Positions 35,174-44,649 of a stretch of DNA of 64,000 bases are shown here, piece after piece; positions within the stretch are counted from its first letter, which is position 1; each line of letters starts with the position of its first letter. The notes under the pieces are model-generated. The model saw nothing but the letters and a program-made list of their open reading frames with translations, was not told where the DNA came from and ran no database searches. Source of the stretch: Micavibrio sp. (lineage in GTDB: Bacteria > Pseudomonadota > Alphaproteobacteria > Micavibrionales > UBA2020); assembly GCA_028283745.1 (NCBI GenBank), contig JAPWJZ010000004.1:124001-188000 (forward strand). Direction: 5' to 3'. Position numbers and translations under genes: made by a program.

Positions 35174-35974
35174 ATGAAACGCCTGATCCCCGCCGCCCTT
35201 ATCGCCCTGATGCCGCTGCAGGCTATCGCTGCCGATACTCCCGCCGCTGCCGTGCCGAGCCCCGCCGCCGTCACCGTGCCCGCGCCCGATGCCGGCGCAC
35301 CCGGCGACGTTGTCACGCCGCCCGCCGATGCCGCAACGACCACCCCGCCCATGAACACCGCCGACGTGCCCGCCCCGAATGCGGATACGGCGGGTGAAGC
35401 CACCCTGACCCGCAAATGGGAAGTCGTGGACAAAGACAGCAGCATTAAATTCCACGGCACGCAAATGAACGCGCCGTTTGACGGCACGGTCGACAAGTTC
35501 ACGCCGGTGATTTACTTCGACCCCGACCACCTTGACCAGTCGCACGTGACCGTCACCATCGACATCCTGTCGATCGACGCGCAGGATACGGAGCGCAACA
35601 AGAACCTGCTGGGGTCTGACTGGTTTGACGCGCCGCAGTTCCCCACCGCCCGATTCGAAACGACGAAATTCACCAAAACCGGCGACAACGCCTATACGGC
35701 GGATGCGACTCTGACAATTCACGGCAATGCCGTGCCGGTGCAGTTGCCCTTCACGCTGGATCTCGCTAAATCGGACTCTGGGAAAGAGAAAGCCGTGATG
35801 AACGGCAAGATCACGCTCGACCGCTCGAAATTCGCGCTGGGACAGGGTGATTGGGCTGATCCCGGCGTTATTGCAAATGAAGTGCCGGTTGAAATCAAAA
35901 TTGTCGCCACCAGCGACGCTGCACCCAAGGCGGAAGAAAACAAGAACGCCGCGCCCGCGCCCGCAAAGCCCTGA
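35174..35974 (+). CDS. Second periplasmic YceI-family protein with Pro/Ala linker
   Basis: 266 residues. A signal peptide (about 1-20) is followed by a 60-residue Pro/Ala/Asp-rich linker (to about 75), then a YceI domain beginning WEVVDKDSSIKFHGTQMN. It differs from the first copy in lacking the H-x-GF lipid-entry strand and resembles the longer YceI group found beside b561 genes. The protein ends in another Ala/Pro/Lys stretch. A site reading AAGGAAAC lies upstream. It is probably co-transcribed with the cytochrome gene 30 bases before. Confidence 0.88.
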   Translation: MKRLIPAALIALMPLQAIAADTPAAAVPSPAAVTVPAPDAGAPGDVVTPPADAATTTPPMNTADVPAPNADTAGEATLTRKWEVVDKDSSIKFHGTQMNAPFDGTVDKFTPVIYFDPDHLDQSHVTVTIDILSIDAQDTERNKNLLGSDWFDAPQFPTARFETTKFTKTGDNAYTADATLTIHGNAVPVQLPFTLDLAKSDSGKEKAVMNGKITLDRSKFALGQGDWADPGVIANEVPVEIKIVATSDAAPKAEENKNAAPAPAKP

Positions 35975-36038
35975 TAAATCGGCGTATCCCGCCGCTTTTG
36001 ATTTGTAGATTGACGATTCGTCCAGTAGATTCAACGGA

Positions 36039-36707
36039 ATGAGAACGTTGTATCATCTATGGCTGCATCCTGCTTCGCGCAAAGTGCGTATTGCCCTCGC
36101 GGAGAAGAAGCTCGACTTCGACCTAAAGATCGAAAAAGTATGGGAGCGCCGCACCGAATTCCTCGCCATCAACCCGGCGGGCGACGTGCCGGTTCTCATC
36201 GAACCCGACGGCACCATCCTGACCGACAGCCAGGTCATCTCGGAATATTTGAACGAGGTGTATAATACCATCGACCTCATGGGCCGCGACCCGCTGCAAC
36301 GCGCGGAAACGCGCCGCCTTGTCGCCTGGTTCGACCATAAGTTCAACGCCGAGGTGACGGAAAACCTTGTCGGCGAAAAAATGATGAAGCGCTTTTTGAA
36401 AATGGGGGAACCGCACGGGCCCTCCATCCGCGCCGGTCACGCCAACATCCACTACCACCTTGATTACATCGGCTTCCTGACCGAACGCCGCCGCTGGCTC
36501 GCGGGCGATGACATTTCGCTGGCCGACGTGACCGCCGCCGCGCATCTTTCCGCCATCGACTACATCGGCGATGTGCCGTGGGAAGAACACAAGGCCGCGA
36601 AGGACTGGTACGCGCGCATCAAATCGCGCCCGTCGTTCAAGCCGCTGCTGGAAGACATCATCCCCGGCTTCTCGCCCCCCAGCCACTACCAGAACCTCGA
36701 CTTTTAA
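36039..36707 (+). CDS. Glutathione S-transferase family protein
   Basis: 222 residues. The N-terminal thioredoxin-like domain (about 1-78) starts TLYHLWLHPASRKVRIALAE and includes NPAGDVPVLIEPDG and DSQVISEYLNE, the glutathione-binding cis-Pro and Ser-Arg-type positions. A helical C-terminal domain follows with the DISLADVTAAAHLS motif. It is probably a cytosolic transferase or isomerase; the substrate is unknown. The next gene begins 21 bases downstream. Confidence 0.9.
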   Translation: MRTLYHLWLHPASRKVRIALAEKKLDFDLKIEKVWERRTEFLAINPAGDVPVLIEPDGTILTDSQVISEYLNEVYNTIDLMGRDPLQRAETRRLVAWFDHKFNAEVTENLVGEKMMKRFLKMGEPHGPSIRAGHANIHYHLDYIGFLTERRRWLAGDDISLADVTAAAHLSAIDYIGDVPWEEHKAAKDWYARIKSRPSFKPLLEDIIPGFSPPSHYQNLDF

Positions 36708-36728
36708 GACAGGTCAGGGACGGCGGTT

Positions 36729-37685
36729 ATGGCGGACACACAACACAGCATCGAACCCCTGTCACACAGCAAAAAGCTGTTCTGCTTCGGCTATGGTTAT
36801 ACCGCCAGCTTTCTGGCCGACCGCCTGATGAAGTTCGGCTGGAAGGTCGCGGGCACCACGACCGACCCCGAAAAGCGCGATTACATGCGGCACGCAGGCA
36901 TCGAAGCGATGCTCTACGACCAGAACCACCCGCTGGTGGACCCGTTTGATACGTTCAAGGATGTCACGCACGTGCTGCTCTCCATCCCCCCCGGCGCGGA
37001 TGGCGACACGGTTGCAAGCCTGAACGGCGCGGACCTTGCGCAAATGCCGCAGCTGGAATGGGTGGGCTACCTTTCCACCACCAGCGTCTACGGCAACCAC
37101 GACGGCGCATGGGTGGATGAAACGACGGAAGTTGAACCCACCAGCCGCCGCGGCACCCTGCGCGTGGACGCCGAGCAGCAATGGCAGTCGCTGCGCATGA
37201 ACGACGGCCTGCCGCTTGAAATTTTCCGCCTGTCCGGCATTTACGGCCCGGGCCGCAGCGCGATTGATTCCGTGCGCGCCGGCACCGCCCGCCGCATCGA
37301 CAAGCCCGATCATGTCTTCAACCGCATTCACGTCGAAGACATCGCGCAAACCCTCATTGCCGCCATGAACCAGCCGAAGCCCGGCGCAATTTATAACGTG
37401 TCGGATGATTTGCCGAGCGCCAGCAGCGAGGTTGTAACCTTCGCCTGCAACCTTATCGGCATCGACGCGCCGCCCGTGACGCGCTTTGACCAGGCCGAAA
37501 TGGCGCCCATCGTGCGCAGCTTTTACAAAGACAACAAGCGCGTGCGCAACAACAAGATAAAACAAGCACTCGGCGTGGAGCTTCTTTACCCCGATTACCG
37601 CAGCGGCCTGCAGGCCTGCCTTGCCATCGAAGACGACACCGCCGCCCTGCTCGCCTTTGAACAGGACGACGCGAAGGCCGGTTAA
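36729..37685 (+). CDS. SDR-family NAD(P)-dependent epimerase/dehydratase (YeeZ-like)
   Basis: 318 residues of the extended/atypical short-chain dehydrogenase group. The Rossmann motif is FCFGYGYTASFLADRL (about 18-33), with a degenerate TGxxGxxG. YLSTTSVYGNHDGAWVDE contains the active-site region, but the expected YxxxK tyrosine-lysine is not seen; SxxR positions follow. RLSGIYGPGRSAID and the HVEDIAQTLIAAM segment are family features. Catalysis is uncertain because of the missing YxxxK. It probably shares a transcript with the GST gene. Confidence 0.83.
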   Translation: MADTQHSIEPLSHSKKLFCFGYGYTASFLADRLMKFGWKVAGTTTDPEKRDYMRHAGIEAMLYDQNHPLVDPFDTFKDVTHVLLSIPPGADGDTVASLNGADLAQMPQLEWVGYLSTTSVYGNHDGAWVDETTEVEPTSRRGTLRVDAEQQWQSLRMNDGLPLEIFRLSGIYGPGRSAIDSVRAGTARRIDKPDHVFNRIHVEDIAQTLIAAMNQPKPGAIYNVSDDLPSASSEVVTFACNLIGIDAPPVTRFDQAEMAPIVRSFYKDNKRVRNNKIKQALGVELLYPDYRSGLQACLAIEDDTAALLAFEQDDAKAG

Positions 37686-37720
37686 ACCCTTCCTGCAAAT
37701 ACTCTCGTTCTCAACGTGAA

Positions 37721-38701
37721 TTACAGCTTCGGCGCAGCGGGTTTTACGGGCTTGAGCGAGCTGCGCACAACATCCATACCTTCGGAGGCCACTGCGCAAA
37801 CGGTATCCGCCCCGCCGTAATAGACGTAGAGGCGGCCGTTTTCAATGATCGCGCCGCAGGGGAAGACGACGTTGTTGACATCACCCTTCAGCTCGTACTT
37901 TTCTTCGGGCGCAAGGAAGGGCGCTTCGGATTTTGCCAAAACCTTGCTCGGATCGTTTTTGTCGAGCAGCAGCAGGCTGATCGTCCATTTGAAATCACTG
38001 GAGATGGAGGAGTAAGCCAGCAGCAGGCCCTCTTCAATCTCAATGGGCGGTGCGCCAGGCTCGATGCCCAAACCTTCGTGCGCGTTTTTCTGGGGCCCCA
38101 GCAGCTGGTCCTGCTCGATATCGCGGCCCTGCCAGAAGGCTTTCCACGCTTCGGGGTTTTCAAAGTCTTTCGGCGCTTTTGACAGCATCGTGCGCTCGGC
38201 GTGTTCTTCGTCTTTCCACATGAAATAGACTTCGCCTTCGCTTTCAAAGACAATGCCGGCTTTCGAGCGGCGGTCGGGGCCGATGACGCCGTGCTTTTTG
38301 TAGCTCTTGAAATCTTTCGTCGAGGCCATGGCGATGCGGATGCCGTCGCCTGCATCCGGCTGGCCGAGGCCAATGGCGAGGGAGGTGTAGAAAATATAGT
38401 ACGTATCGCCGATCTTGGTGATGCGCGGGTCTTCCACGCCGAACTTGTCAAACGCCGTGCCGGGGCCGATGGCGTTTTCATTCACCAGCTTGAAGCCGCC
38501 ATCCGGGCGGTCAGATTCCCACTGGCTGATGTGCGAGGTGTAATTATCATCGAACTGGTTGACCGGCCCCAGCTTCTCGTAGCCCTTCGGCACGGAGCGG
38601 ACCAGCAGCACATGCCGCCCGTCGTCAAGCTTGATGGCGGCGGGGTTGAAGGTGGCGCCAAGGCCGCCTTCAGGCTGAACGATGATACCGTGACGCTGCA
38701 T
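37721..38701 (-). CDS. GH130-family glycosidase/phosphorylase
   Basis: 326 residues of a five-bladed beta-propeller glycosidase. FNPAAIKLDDGRHVLLVRS and the FGVEDPRITKIGDTYYIFY blade, which holds the catalytic Asp, are typical of GH130, whose members are mannosyl phosphorylases or beta-1,2-mannosidases. No signal peptide. ATG at 38701 is chosen because GAAGG lies nine bases upstream. The specificity is not readable. It lies between an epimerase gene and a sensor kinase gene, with no mannan pathway visible. Confidence 0.88.
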   Translation of the reverse strand: MQRHGIIVQPEGGLGATFNPAAIKLDDGRHVLLVRSVPKGYEKLGPVNQFDDNYTSHISQWESDRPDGGFKLVNENAIGPGTAFDKFGVEDPRITKIGDTYYIFYTSLAIGLGQPDAGDGIRIAMASTKDFKSYKKHGVIGPDRRSKAGIVFESEGEVYFMWKDEEHAERTMLSKAPKDFENPEAWKAFWQGRDIEQDQLLGPQKNAHEGLGIEPGAPPIEIEEGLLLAYSSISSDFKWTISLLLLDKNDPSKVLAKSEAPFLAPEEKYELKGDVNNVVFPCGAIIENGRLYVYYGGADTVCAVASEGMDVVRSSLKPVKPAAPKL

Positions 38702-38824
38702 TGCGGGTAACCTTCTCGTAGCTGGCGATGTACTGGAGAAATGACTATAACGCCAAAGCTGGCGCACGAAAAGCCAAAGCTTTGCGTGTGCAGCGCAGCA
38801 AATTAAGGGAAGTTATGGTGGAAA

Positions 38825-40840
38825 TTACTCGGCGGGTTCCAGCACGCCTTCGGCGTCCTGCCCGGCGAGGCGGACGTTTTTGCTGTCCGGCACCTTGTTG
38901 GGCAGCAGAACGGTGACGATGGTGCCGACGCCGACTTCGCTGTCGATATCCAGCGTGCCGCCGTGCAGCTCGATAAGGTCCTTGGTAATGGCAAGGCCAA
39001 GGCCGGAGCCTTCATGGTTGCGCGTGAATTCGGAGCTGACCTGCTCGAACGGCAGGGTCACGACCTGCAGCTTGTCTTTCGGGATGCCGACGCCCGTATC
39101 GGAAACCACGACGGCAACGCCGCCAAGCTCGCGGAAGCAGCGGATATCCACCGTGCCGCCCGCCTTGGTGAATTTGACGGCGTTTGACATGAGGTTCAGC
39201 AAAATCTGCATAATGGCGCGGCGGTCGGCCATGATGTGCACATCGTCCGGAATATCGTCGGCGACCAGCTTCACCTGCGCTTCGTGCGCGCGGCCTTCAA
39301 CCATGTGGATGGCAAGGCGGATGATTTTGCCAAGGTTCAATTCCTCGACATACAGCTCGTACTTGCCGACTTCAATTTTCGACATGTCGAGAATATCGTT
39401 GATAAGGTCCAGCAAATGCTCGCCCGACTGGCGGATGCCGCCGATGTAATCAAGGTAGCGCGCGTTGCCCATGGGGCCGAGCAGCTGGCGCTGGATCATT
39501 TCGGAGAAGCCGATGATGGCGTTGAGCGGCGTGCGCAGTTCGTGGCTCATGTTGGCAAGGAAACGGGTTTTGGAAGCATAGGCGCTTTCCGCCGCTTCCT
39601 TCGCTTCGCGCAGCTGCTTTTCGTGCAGGGTGCGTTCGGTAATGTCCTGCATGATGCCGAACAGCGCTTCCACAACGCCGGTCTTCGGGTTGACTTTGCA
39701 GCGGCCTTCGCAGCGCACATAGCGGATGCCGCCGGTCACGCGGCGCACGCTGAATTCAAGCTCGTAATCGCGCTTGCGCACAAGCGCGCGGGCGAAAATG
39801 CGGGAAATGCGCGCCAGGTCGCGCTTCAGCAGCATGCCGCTGATGCCGTCAACCGTGGGGCGGAATTTTTCTTTTTCAACGCCGAAAATCATGTAGATCT
39901 GGTCGGACCATTCAAGGTTCTGCTGGCCGTTTTCCCAGTACCAGTGGCCCATGCGGCCAATTTTCTGCGCTTCGGACAATTGCTGTTCGCGGCGCAGCAG
40001 CTCTATTTCGTGCTGGCGGATTTCGGTGACGTCGCGGCCGACGATGTAGATTTGCTCGCCCGCCGCCTTGTGGATCCATTCGATCCAGCGGAAGCCGCCG
40101 TCCTTGCAGCGGGCGCGGCATTCAAAGTCGATGCGGGTTTCTTCGTCCATTGGCGCATGAATGACCTTCTGCATCAGCTGCAGCACGTGGTCGCGCTCTT
40201 CCGGGTGGATGAGGTCGAGGAAGGGGAACATTTTGAGTTCCGGGTCGGTATAGCCCAGAATGCGGTTGAAGGCGAAGTTGACACGCACGAACGACATATC
40301 GCGGCGGTACACGCCCAGCAGGTCGTTCGACAGGTTGAGGAAGTGGCGCAGCTCGCCATCCGCCTTCGAGATATGCGTCAGGTCGGGCTTTTTTTCGGGC
40401 GCGACATCGGCGGTTTTTTGCTGGTTCTCGGAAATGAAGTGCGCAAATTCGCGCGCTGCTTCGTTAAAGTCGCCCAGCTTCTGGCGCTTCATGCGGTCAT
40501 CGGGGTCGAGCCAGATAACGGTGTATTTGCGGGCTTCCGGCCCTTCAACGCGGTCAATGCGGGCCTGCACGGCCAGCGGGTCGCGTTCCTGCCTCAGCAG
40601 CGCAACTTCGTAGAAGCCGGAGCTTAAATTATCAAGGTCAATGCTGGCATGCTTCGAATCAAGCGAGGCGGTGATGCGGATCATGGCGCACAAGGGCTTG
40701 CCGAGCAGTGGCCCTGCCGTCTGTCCCAGCGCCCAGCCGAGGGCCGGGCTTAGAAAAACGACATTACCGGAAGCGTCCACGACGCAGCGCATCGTATCCT
40801 GATCGGTCTGCGGATGTGCTGATCGGCGCCTGTCCGGCAT
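38825..40840 (-). CDS. Soluble PAS-domain sensor histidine kinase
   Basis: 671 residues without membrane segments. There are three PAS-like units: 10-80 (VVDASGNVVFLSPALGWALG), about 170-300 (SNDLLGVYRRDMSFVRVN) and about 305-425 (GHWYWENGQQNLEWSDQI). The HisKA helix has MSHELRTPLNAIIGFSEM with the phospho-His near residue 430. The ATPase domain shows NLMSNAVKFT (N box), VSDTGVGIPKD and GSGLGLAITKDL. No receiver domain is attached and no response regulator is adjacent. The signal is unknown; cytoplasmic redox or small-molecule sensing is typical. Confidence 0.93.
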   Translation of the reverse strand: MPDRRRSAHPQTDQDTMRCVVDASGNVVFLSPALGWALGQTAGPLLGKPLCAMIRITASLDSKHASIDLDNLSSGFYEVALLRQERDPLAVQARIDRVEGPEARKYTVIWLDPDDRMKRQKLGDFNEAAREFAHFISENQQKTADVAPEKKPDLTHISKADGELRHFLNLSNDLLGVYRRDMSFVRVNFAFNRILGYTDPELKMFPFLDLIHPEERDHVLQLMQKVIHAPMDEETRIDFECRARCKDGGFRWIEWIHKAAGEQIYIVGRDVTEIRQHEIELLRREQQLSEAQKIGRMGHWYWENGQQNLEWSDQIYMIFGVEKEKFRPTVDGISGMLLKRDLARISRIFARALVRKRDYELEFSVRRVTGGIRYVRCEGRCKVNPKTGVVEALFGIMQDITERTLHEKQLREAKEAAESAYASKTRFLANMSHELRTPLNAIIGFSEMIQRQLLGPMGNARYLDYIGGIRQSGEHLLDLINDILDMSKIEVGKYELYVEELNLGKIIRLAIHMVEGRAHEAQVKLVADDIPDDVHIMADRRAIMQILLNLMSNAVKFTKAGGTVDIRCFRELGGVAVVVSDTGVGIPKDKLQVVTLPFEQVSSEFTRNHEGSGLGLAITKDLIELHGGTLDIDSEVGVGTIVTVLLPNKVPDSKNVRLAGQDAEGVLEPAE

Positions 40841-41138
40841 CTCAACCCCTACTCCCAGCTTTAAAAACTTCCCTTAAATCTAAACATAATTTAAAATTAA
40901 GAATTAGTACAGCACCTTAGCGGAGGCCTTTGCCGCGCCAAAATCGCTTATCTGTTTCAATAGATTCAGAATTCGGTTTTTGAACAATTTTTCAGGTTGC
41001 AGATTTTTTTATTCTTATGAAAATTAATCGTTAACACCGCGCTGCATCAGCCCTGCATCGGCGGTTGACCCCCTCCGACCCTTATGTTAACAAAATACCT
41101 ACACAGTAAAATTTGACCTCGATTGAAAGGGATTAGCG
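40841..41138. other. A/T-rich divergent intergenic region
   Basis: 298 bases between the sensor kinase and the 204-residue unknown. It is clearly A/T-richer than the coding DNA (notably 40870-40910 and 40965-41035). TTGACC at 41065-41070 could be a -35 for the plus-strand gene with a poor -10 near 41087-41096. I see no RNA gene or strong hairpin. Confidence 0.5.
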
Positions 41139-41753
41139 ATGGGATTTCTTCCGCCCCAAATGAAGCTTGCGATGATCTTTGCCAAAATGGCACAGCAGCA
41201 CGGCAGCAAGATTCTCCATTCCAATAACCCCGACCTGCTGACGAAAGACCTTGGCAACGCCATGCGCCAGCAAAAACATATTTTGTCCGACCCCGCCAAG
41301 GGCGCGATCATGACCAGCTACGATGTGCTGCCGGTCATCCTGGAAGTGAAAATCCTTTCCGTCGCCGTCGCCCGCAAGCTCGACATCGACACCAAGGGCA
41401 AATCGACCATCGCCGTGCTGGAAGAAATCGTGGCGAAATCGGAAGAGCGCAATAACGGCAAATATTCCGCCGGCATCAAGGAAACGCTGGACTGGACGCG
41501 CAAGCTGTTCTCGCACCCTGAAATTCAGGACATCCTGAAAATGGAGATGACCGAGATCGAAGCGCCGACCGGCATCAAGGGCGTTGCGAAATTCTTCACC
41601 CAGCTCGCCGGCCGTTCGCAGGACGAACTGACCCGCCTGCAAGAATTCCTGAAAAAAGCCAAAGAAGTGCAGGAAGTGCCGCCGACCGAGCCGAAAGCAC
41701 AACCCGCGCAAAAAGACGACAAAAAACCCGAACCGCCGAAACCGGCCGCGTAA
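41139..41753 (+). CDS. Uncharacterised mainly helical cytoplasmic protein
   Basis: 204 residues that I do not recognise. It is mostly helical, beginning MGFLPPQMKLAMIFAKMAQQ, with regularly spaced Leu/Ile and charged residues, and ends in a Pro/Lys/Glu tail (about 180-204) that looks disordered. No signal peptide or cysteine-based site is seen. AAAGGGATT precedes the ATG, and a strong terminator follows. It is divergent from the sensor kinase, so it may be regulated together with it, but that is only positional. Confidence 0.7.
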   Translation: MGFLPPQMKLAMIFAKMAQQHGSKILHSNNPDLLTKDLGNAMRQQKHILSDPAKGAIMTSYDVLPVILEVKILSVAVARKLDIDTKGKSTIAVLEEIVAKSEERNNGKYSAGIKETLDWTRKLFSHPEIQDILKMEMTEIEAPTGIKGVAKFFTQLAGRSQDELTRLQEFLKKAKEVQEVPPTEPKAQPAQKDDKKPEPPKPAA

Positions 41754-41771
41754 GGTTTTTAAAACCGATAT

Positions 41772-41807
41772 AAAAAAATCCCCGCAAGGTTTTGCGGGGA
41801 TTTTTTT
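41772..41807. terminator. Strong bidirectional terminator
   Basis: ATCCCCGCAA and TTGCGGGGAT flanked by A7 and T7, with a four-base loop. It serves the plus-strand unknown ending at 41753 and the small minus-strand gene ending at 41820. Confidence 0.92.
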
Positions 41808-41819
41808 ATGCGATGGGTA

Positions 41820-41993
41820 TTACTCGCTTTTCTGTGTCAGTTCTTTCAGCAAATCTTCGCGCTGTTCGTCGGTCATGCCCTTGTCGCGCATTTCGCGGTC
41901 AAACTGCTGCACCAGCTGCTGCCAGCGCTCGTACATGTCCTGGCGCTCGCGGGCGCTGAAGCTCTTTTTCGGGGGAATGCGTTCGACAGCCAT
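41820..41993 (-). CDS. Small conserved-looking helical protein
   Basis: 57 residues, highly charged: MAVERIPPKKSFSARERQDM then a helix rich in Gln, Arg and Glu, ending LLKELTQKSE. The ATG at 41993 has AAAGG upstream. It shares the terminator at 41772 with the convergent gene and lies downstream of uvrB on the same strand. The function is unknown. The clean start, site and terminator argue that it is real. Confidence 0.6.
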   Translation of the reverse strand: MAVERIPPKKSFSARERQDMYERWQQLVQQFDREMRDKGMTDEQREDLLKELTQKSE

Positions 41994-42097
41994 GATATTG
42001 CCTTTACAAAACAAACTCTGCCGCGATTATCCGCTGTTGGCTTGAAAATTGTAAAGTCAAAAAAAGGCAATCTTTTTAAACAACGACATAGGCCGTA

Positions 42098-44254
42098 TTA
42101 AACCGCAGCATCCGCCAGCGCCGCGGGGCCCGTGAATTCCAGCTCGGCGGCCTCAAGGCGGCGCAGCTCATCGCGCAGGCGCGCGGCCTCCTCGAACTCG
42201 AGGTTGGCGGCGGCCTTCTTCATTTCTTTTTCAAGGTGCGTCATATGCGCCTTCAGGTTATTGCCCACCATGATGCTGTCGTCCTTGCCACCGATGTTGA
42301 CAGTGACACGGTCGGATTTTTCAAAGACACTGCTGAGAATGTCGGAAATTTTCTTTTTCACCGTCGCGGGGGTAATGCCGTTTTCGGCGTTATAGGCCTT
42401 CTGCTTTTCGCGGCGGCGCGCGGTTTCATCCAGCGCCTGCTTCATGCTGCCGGTGATGCGGTCGGCGTATAGAACGGCCTTTGCATCCACGTTACGCGCG
42501 GCGCGGCCGATGGTCTGGATAAGGGAGGTGCGGGAGCGCAGGTAGCCTTCTTTATCCGCATCGAGGATGGCAACAAGCGCGCATTCCGGAATGTCGAGGC
42601 CCTCGCGCAGCAGGTTGATGCCCACCAGCACGTCAAAAATGCCAAGGCGCAGGTCGCGGATAATTTCAATCCGCTCCAGCGTGTCAACGTCGCTGTGGAT
42701 GTAGCGCACTTTAATGCCGGCGCTGGTCATGAATTCGGTCAAGTCCTCCGCCATTTTCTTGGTGAGGGTGGTGACAAGCGCGCGGTAGCCTTTTGCAATC
42801 ACCCCCTTGCATTCCGCCAGCAGGTCATCCACCTGCTTTTCGGTCGGACGGATGTAAACCTCGGGGTCGGTCAGGCCTGTGGGGCGCACGACCTGTTCGG
42901 CGAACACGCCGCCGGTCTGCTGCAATTCCCAGTCGCCAGGCGTTGCCGACACGAACATGGATTGCGGTCGCAGCGCTTCCCATTCCTCGAATTTCAGCGG
43001 GCGGTTATCAAGGCAGGCCGGCAGGCGGAAGCCATAGTCGGACAGGGTTGATTTGCGCGCGCGGTCACCTTTGTACATGGCGTGCAGCTGCGGGATCATG
43101 GCGTGGCTTTCATCCACAATCAGCAGCGCGTCTTCGGGCAGGTACTCGAACAGCGTGGGGGGCGGCTCGCCGGGGGCGCGGCCCGTCAGGTAGCGGGAAT
43201 AGTTTTCAATGCCGGCGCACATGCCGGTGGCCTCCAGCATTTCAAGGTCGAACTGCGTGCGCTGGGCAAGGCGCTGTTCTTCCAGCAGCTTGCCTTCGCT
43301 GCGGAACTGGTCGAGCCTGATGTGCAAATCGGCCTTAATTTCCTTGATGGCCTGCTGCATTGTCGGCTTTGGCGTCACGTAGTGGCTGTTGGCGAAAATG
43401 CGCACGGTTTCGAACGCATCGGATTTTTCACCGGTCAGCGAGTCAATCTCTGTAATCGCCTCGATTTCATCGCCGAACATGGAAATGCGCCAGGCGTGGT
43501 CTTCCAGGTGGGCGGGGAAAATTTCAACAACGTCGCCGCGCACGCGGAAGGCGCCGCGCGAAAAATCGATGTCATTGCGCTTGTACTGCAGTTCGATAAA
43601 CTTCTTCAAAAGGTCGGTGCGGTTGATGCTGTCGCCGACGGAAATATCGAACACCATGTTCTGGTAGGTTTCCAGGTCGCCGATACCGTAGATGCAGGAA
43701 ACGGAAGCAACCACGATGGTGTCGCGCCGCTCCAGCAGGGCGCGGGTGGCGGCGTGGCGCAGGCGGTCGATCTGCTCGTTAATGGCGCTGTCTTTTTCAA
43801 TATAGGTGTCGGTGCGCGGCACATAGGCTTCGGGCTGGTAATAGTCGTAGTAGGACACGAAATATTCAACCGCGTTGTCGGGGAAGAATTCCTTCATTTC
43901 CCCGTACAGCTGCGCTGCCAGCGTTTTGTTGGGCGCCAAAATCAAGGTCGGGCGCTGCAGTTTTTGAATGACATGCGCCGCGGTAAAGGTTTTGCCGGAA
44001 CCGGTCACCCCCAGCAGCACCTGGTTTTTTTCCTTGCGCTCGTCAAGCCCCTCGATCAGGTCCTTGATGGCCTGCGGCTGGTCGCCGGCGGGGGTATATT
44101 CCGTCACCAGCTTGAAGGGTTTATCAGCCATGGGGCGCAGGCGCAATTCCGTGCGCTTGGGCGCAAGCATCGGCATGTCGGCAACCGTTATTTCAGCGGG
44201 CGCTGCGTTGTCGTTCTTGCCGGCGGGCGTTTTGCTGGTTGTCTTGCGGGCCAT
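42098..44254 (-). CDS. uvrB: Excinuclease ABC subunit B
   Basis: Damage-verification helicase of nucleotide excision repair, loaded by UvrA and followed by UvrC. 718 residues, of which the first 45 are an Ala/Lys/Pro-rich extension. Motifs are [17 protein letters not shown] (Walker A), the beta-hairpin [12 protein letters not shown], the DESHA box and [13 protein letters not shown] (motif VI). The C-terminal UVR motif [17 protein letters not shown] interacts with UvrC. CCAAGG precedes the ATG. Confidence 0.98.
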   Translation of the reverse strand: MARKTTSKTPAGKNDNAAPAEITVADMPMLAPKRTELRLRPMADKPFKLVTEYTPAGDQPQAIKDLIEGLDERKEKNQVLLGVTGSGKTFTAAHVIQKLQRPTLILAPNKTLAAQLYGEMKEFFPDNAVEYFVSYYDYYQPEAYVPRTDTYIEKDSAINEQIDRLRHAATRALLERRDTIVVASVSCIYGIGDLETYQNMVFDISVGDSINRTDLLKKFIELQYKRNDIDFSRGAFRVRGDVVEIFPAHLEDHAWRISMFGDEIEAITEIDSLTGEKSDAFETVRIFANSHYVTPKPTMQQAIKEIKADLHIRLDQFRSEGKLLEEQRLAQRTQFDLEMLEATGMCAGIENYSRYLTGRAPGEPPPTLFEYLPEDALLIVDESHAMIPQLHAMYKGDRARKSTLSDYGFRLPACLDNRPLKFEEWEALRPQSMFVSATPGDWELQQTGGVFAEQVVRPTGLTDPEVYIRPTEKQVDDLLAECKGVIAKGYRALVTTLTKKMAEDLTEFMTSAGIKVRYIHSDVDTLERIEIIRDLRLGIFDVLVGINLLREGLDIPECALVAILDADKEGYLRSRTSLIQTIGRAARNVDAKAVLYADRITGSMKQALDETARRREKQKAYNAENGITPATVKKKISDILSSVFEKSDRVTVNIGGKDDSIMVGNNLKAHMTHLEKEMKKAAANLEFEEAARLRDELRRLEAAELEFTGPAALADAAV

Positions 44255-44271
44255 TTAAAACCTTGGATAAA

Positions 44272-44649
44272 TCACTTCTTCTTTTTCTTTGCCCGGGGCG
44301 CGTCGCAAGGAAAAGCCTTGTTGAGCGCGAGGGGCACGGTGGCAGCGGCGATAAAATCATCGTTCTGCGGCGCCGTTCTTAAATAAGCCATCACCAGCAC
44401 CGCCGCCTGTTCCTTTGAAATGCTCTCCGGCAGGCAAAAGTCAATGGTGGGGGCGGTGCCGAAAGACTGCATGAGGAAATGATAATCGATAACGCCGGTA
44501 ATGTAATAGATGCAGGCGGCGACTTTTTCTTTCTTGTCCGACAGGCAGTCGCGCGCCAGGTCCTTGGTCATCATGTATTGCGCGGCAGCGGGGCGCGGCA
44601 GGGCGCAAAGGCAGACCAGCAGGCTGAAGGCAGCAAGGGCGTTTTTCAT
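44272..44649 (-). CDS. Exported Rap1a/Tai-domain protein
   Basis: 125 residues. A signal peptide (LAAFSLLVCLCALPRPAAA) leads to a small domain with the pattern of Rap1a/Tai-like proteins: AACIYYITGVIDYH, the IDFCLPESISKEQAAVL segment and a final AFPC. Three cysteines (C33-like, FCLP and AFPC) could form disulfides. The C-terminus ends in a Lys-rich KKKKK run. In other bacteria this fold is an immunity protein for type VI effectors, but no effector is adjacent, so the role here is open. It is 17 bases upstream of uvrB. Confidence 0.68.
   Translation of the reverse strand: MKNALAAFSLLVCLCALPRPAAAQYMMTKDLARDCLSDKKEKVAACIYYITGVIDYHFLMQSFGTAPTIDFCLPESISKEQAAVLVMAYLRTAPQNDDFIAAATVPLALNKAFPCDAPRAKKKKK

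Noticed and set aside
38702-38767. Longer start for the GH130 protein
   Set aside because: The extra 22 residues are not family-like, and GAAGG lies correctly before the ATG at 38701.
39236-40627. 463-codon plus-strand frame opposite the histidine kinase
   Set aside because: The minus strand has all histidine-kinase boxes; the mirror frame has none.
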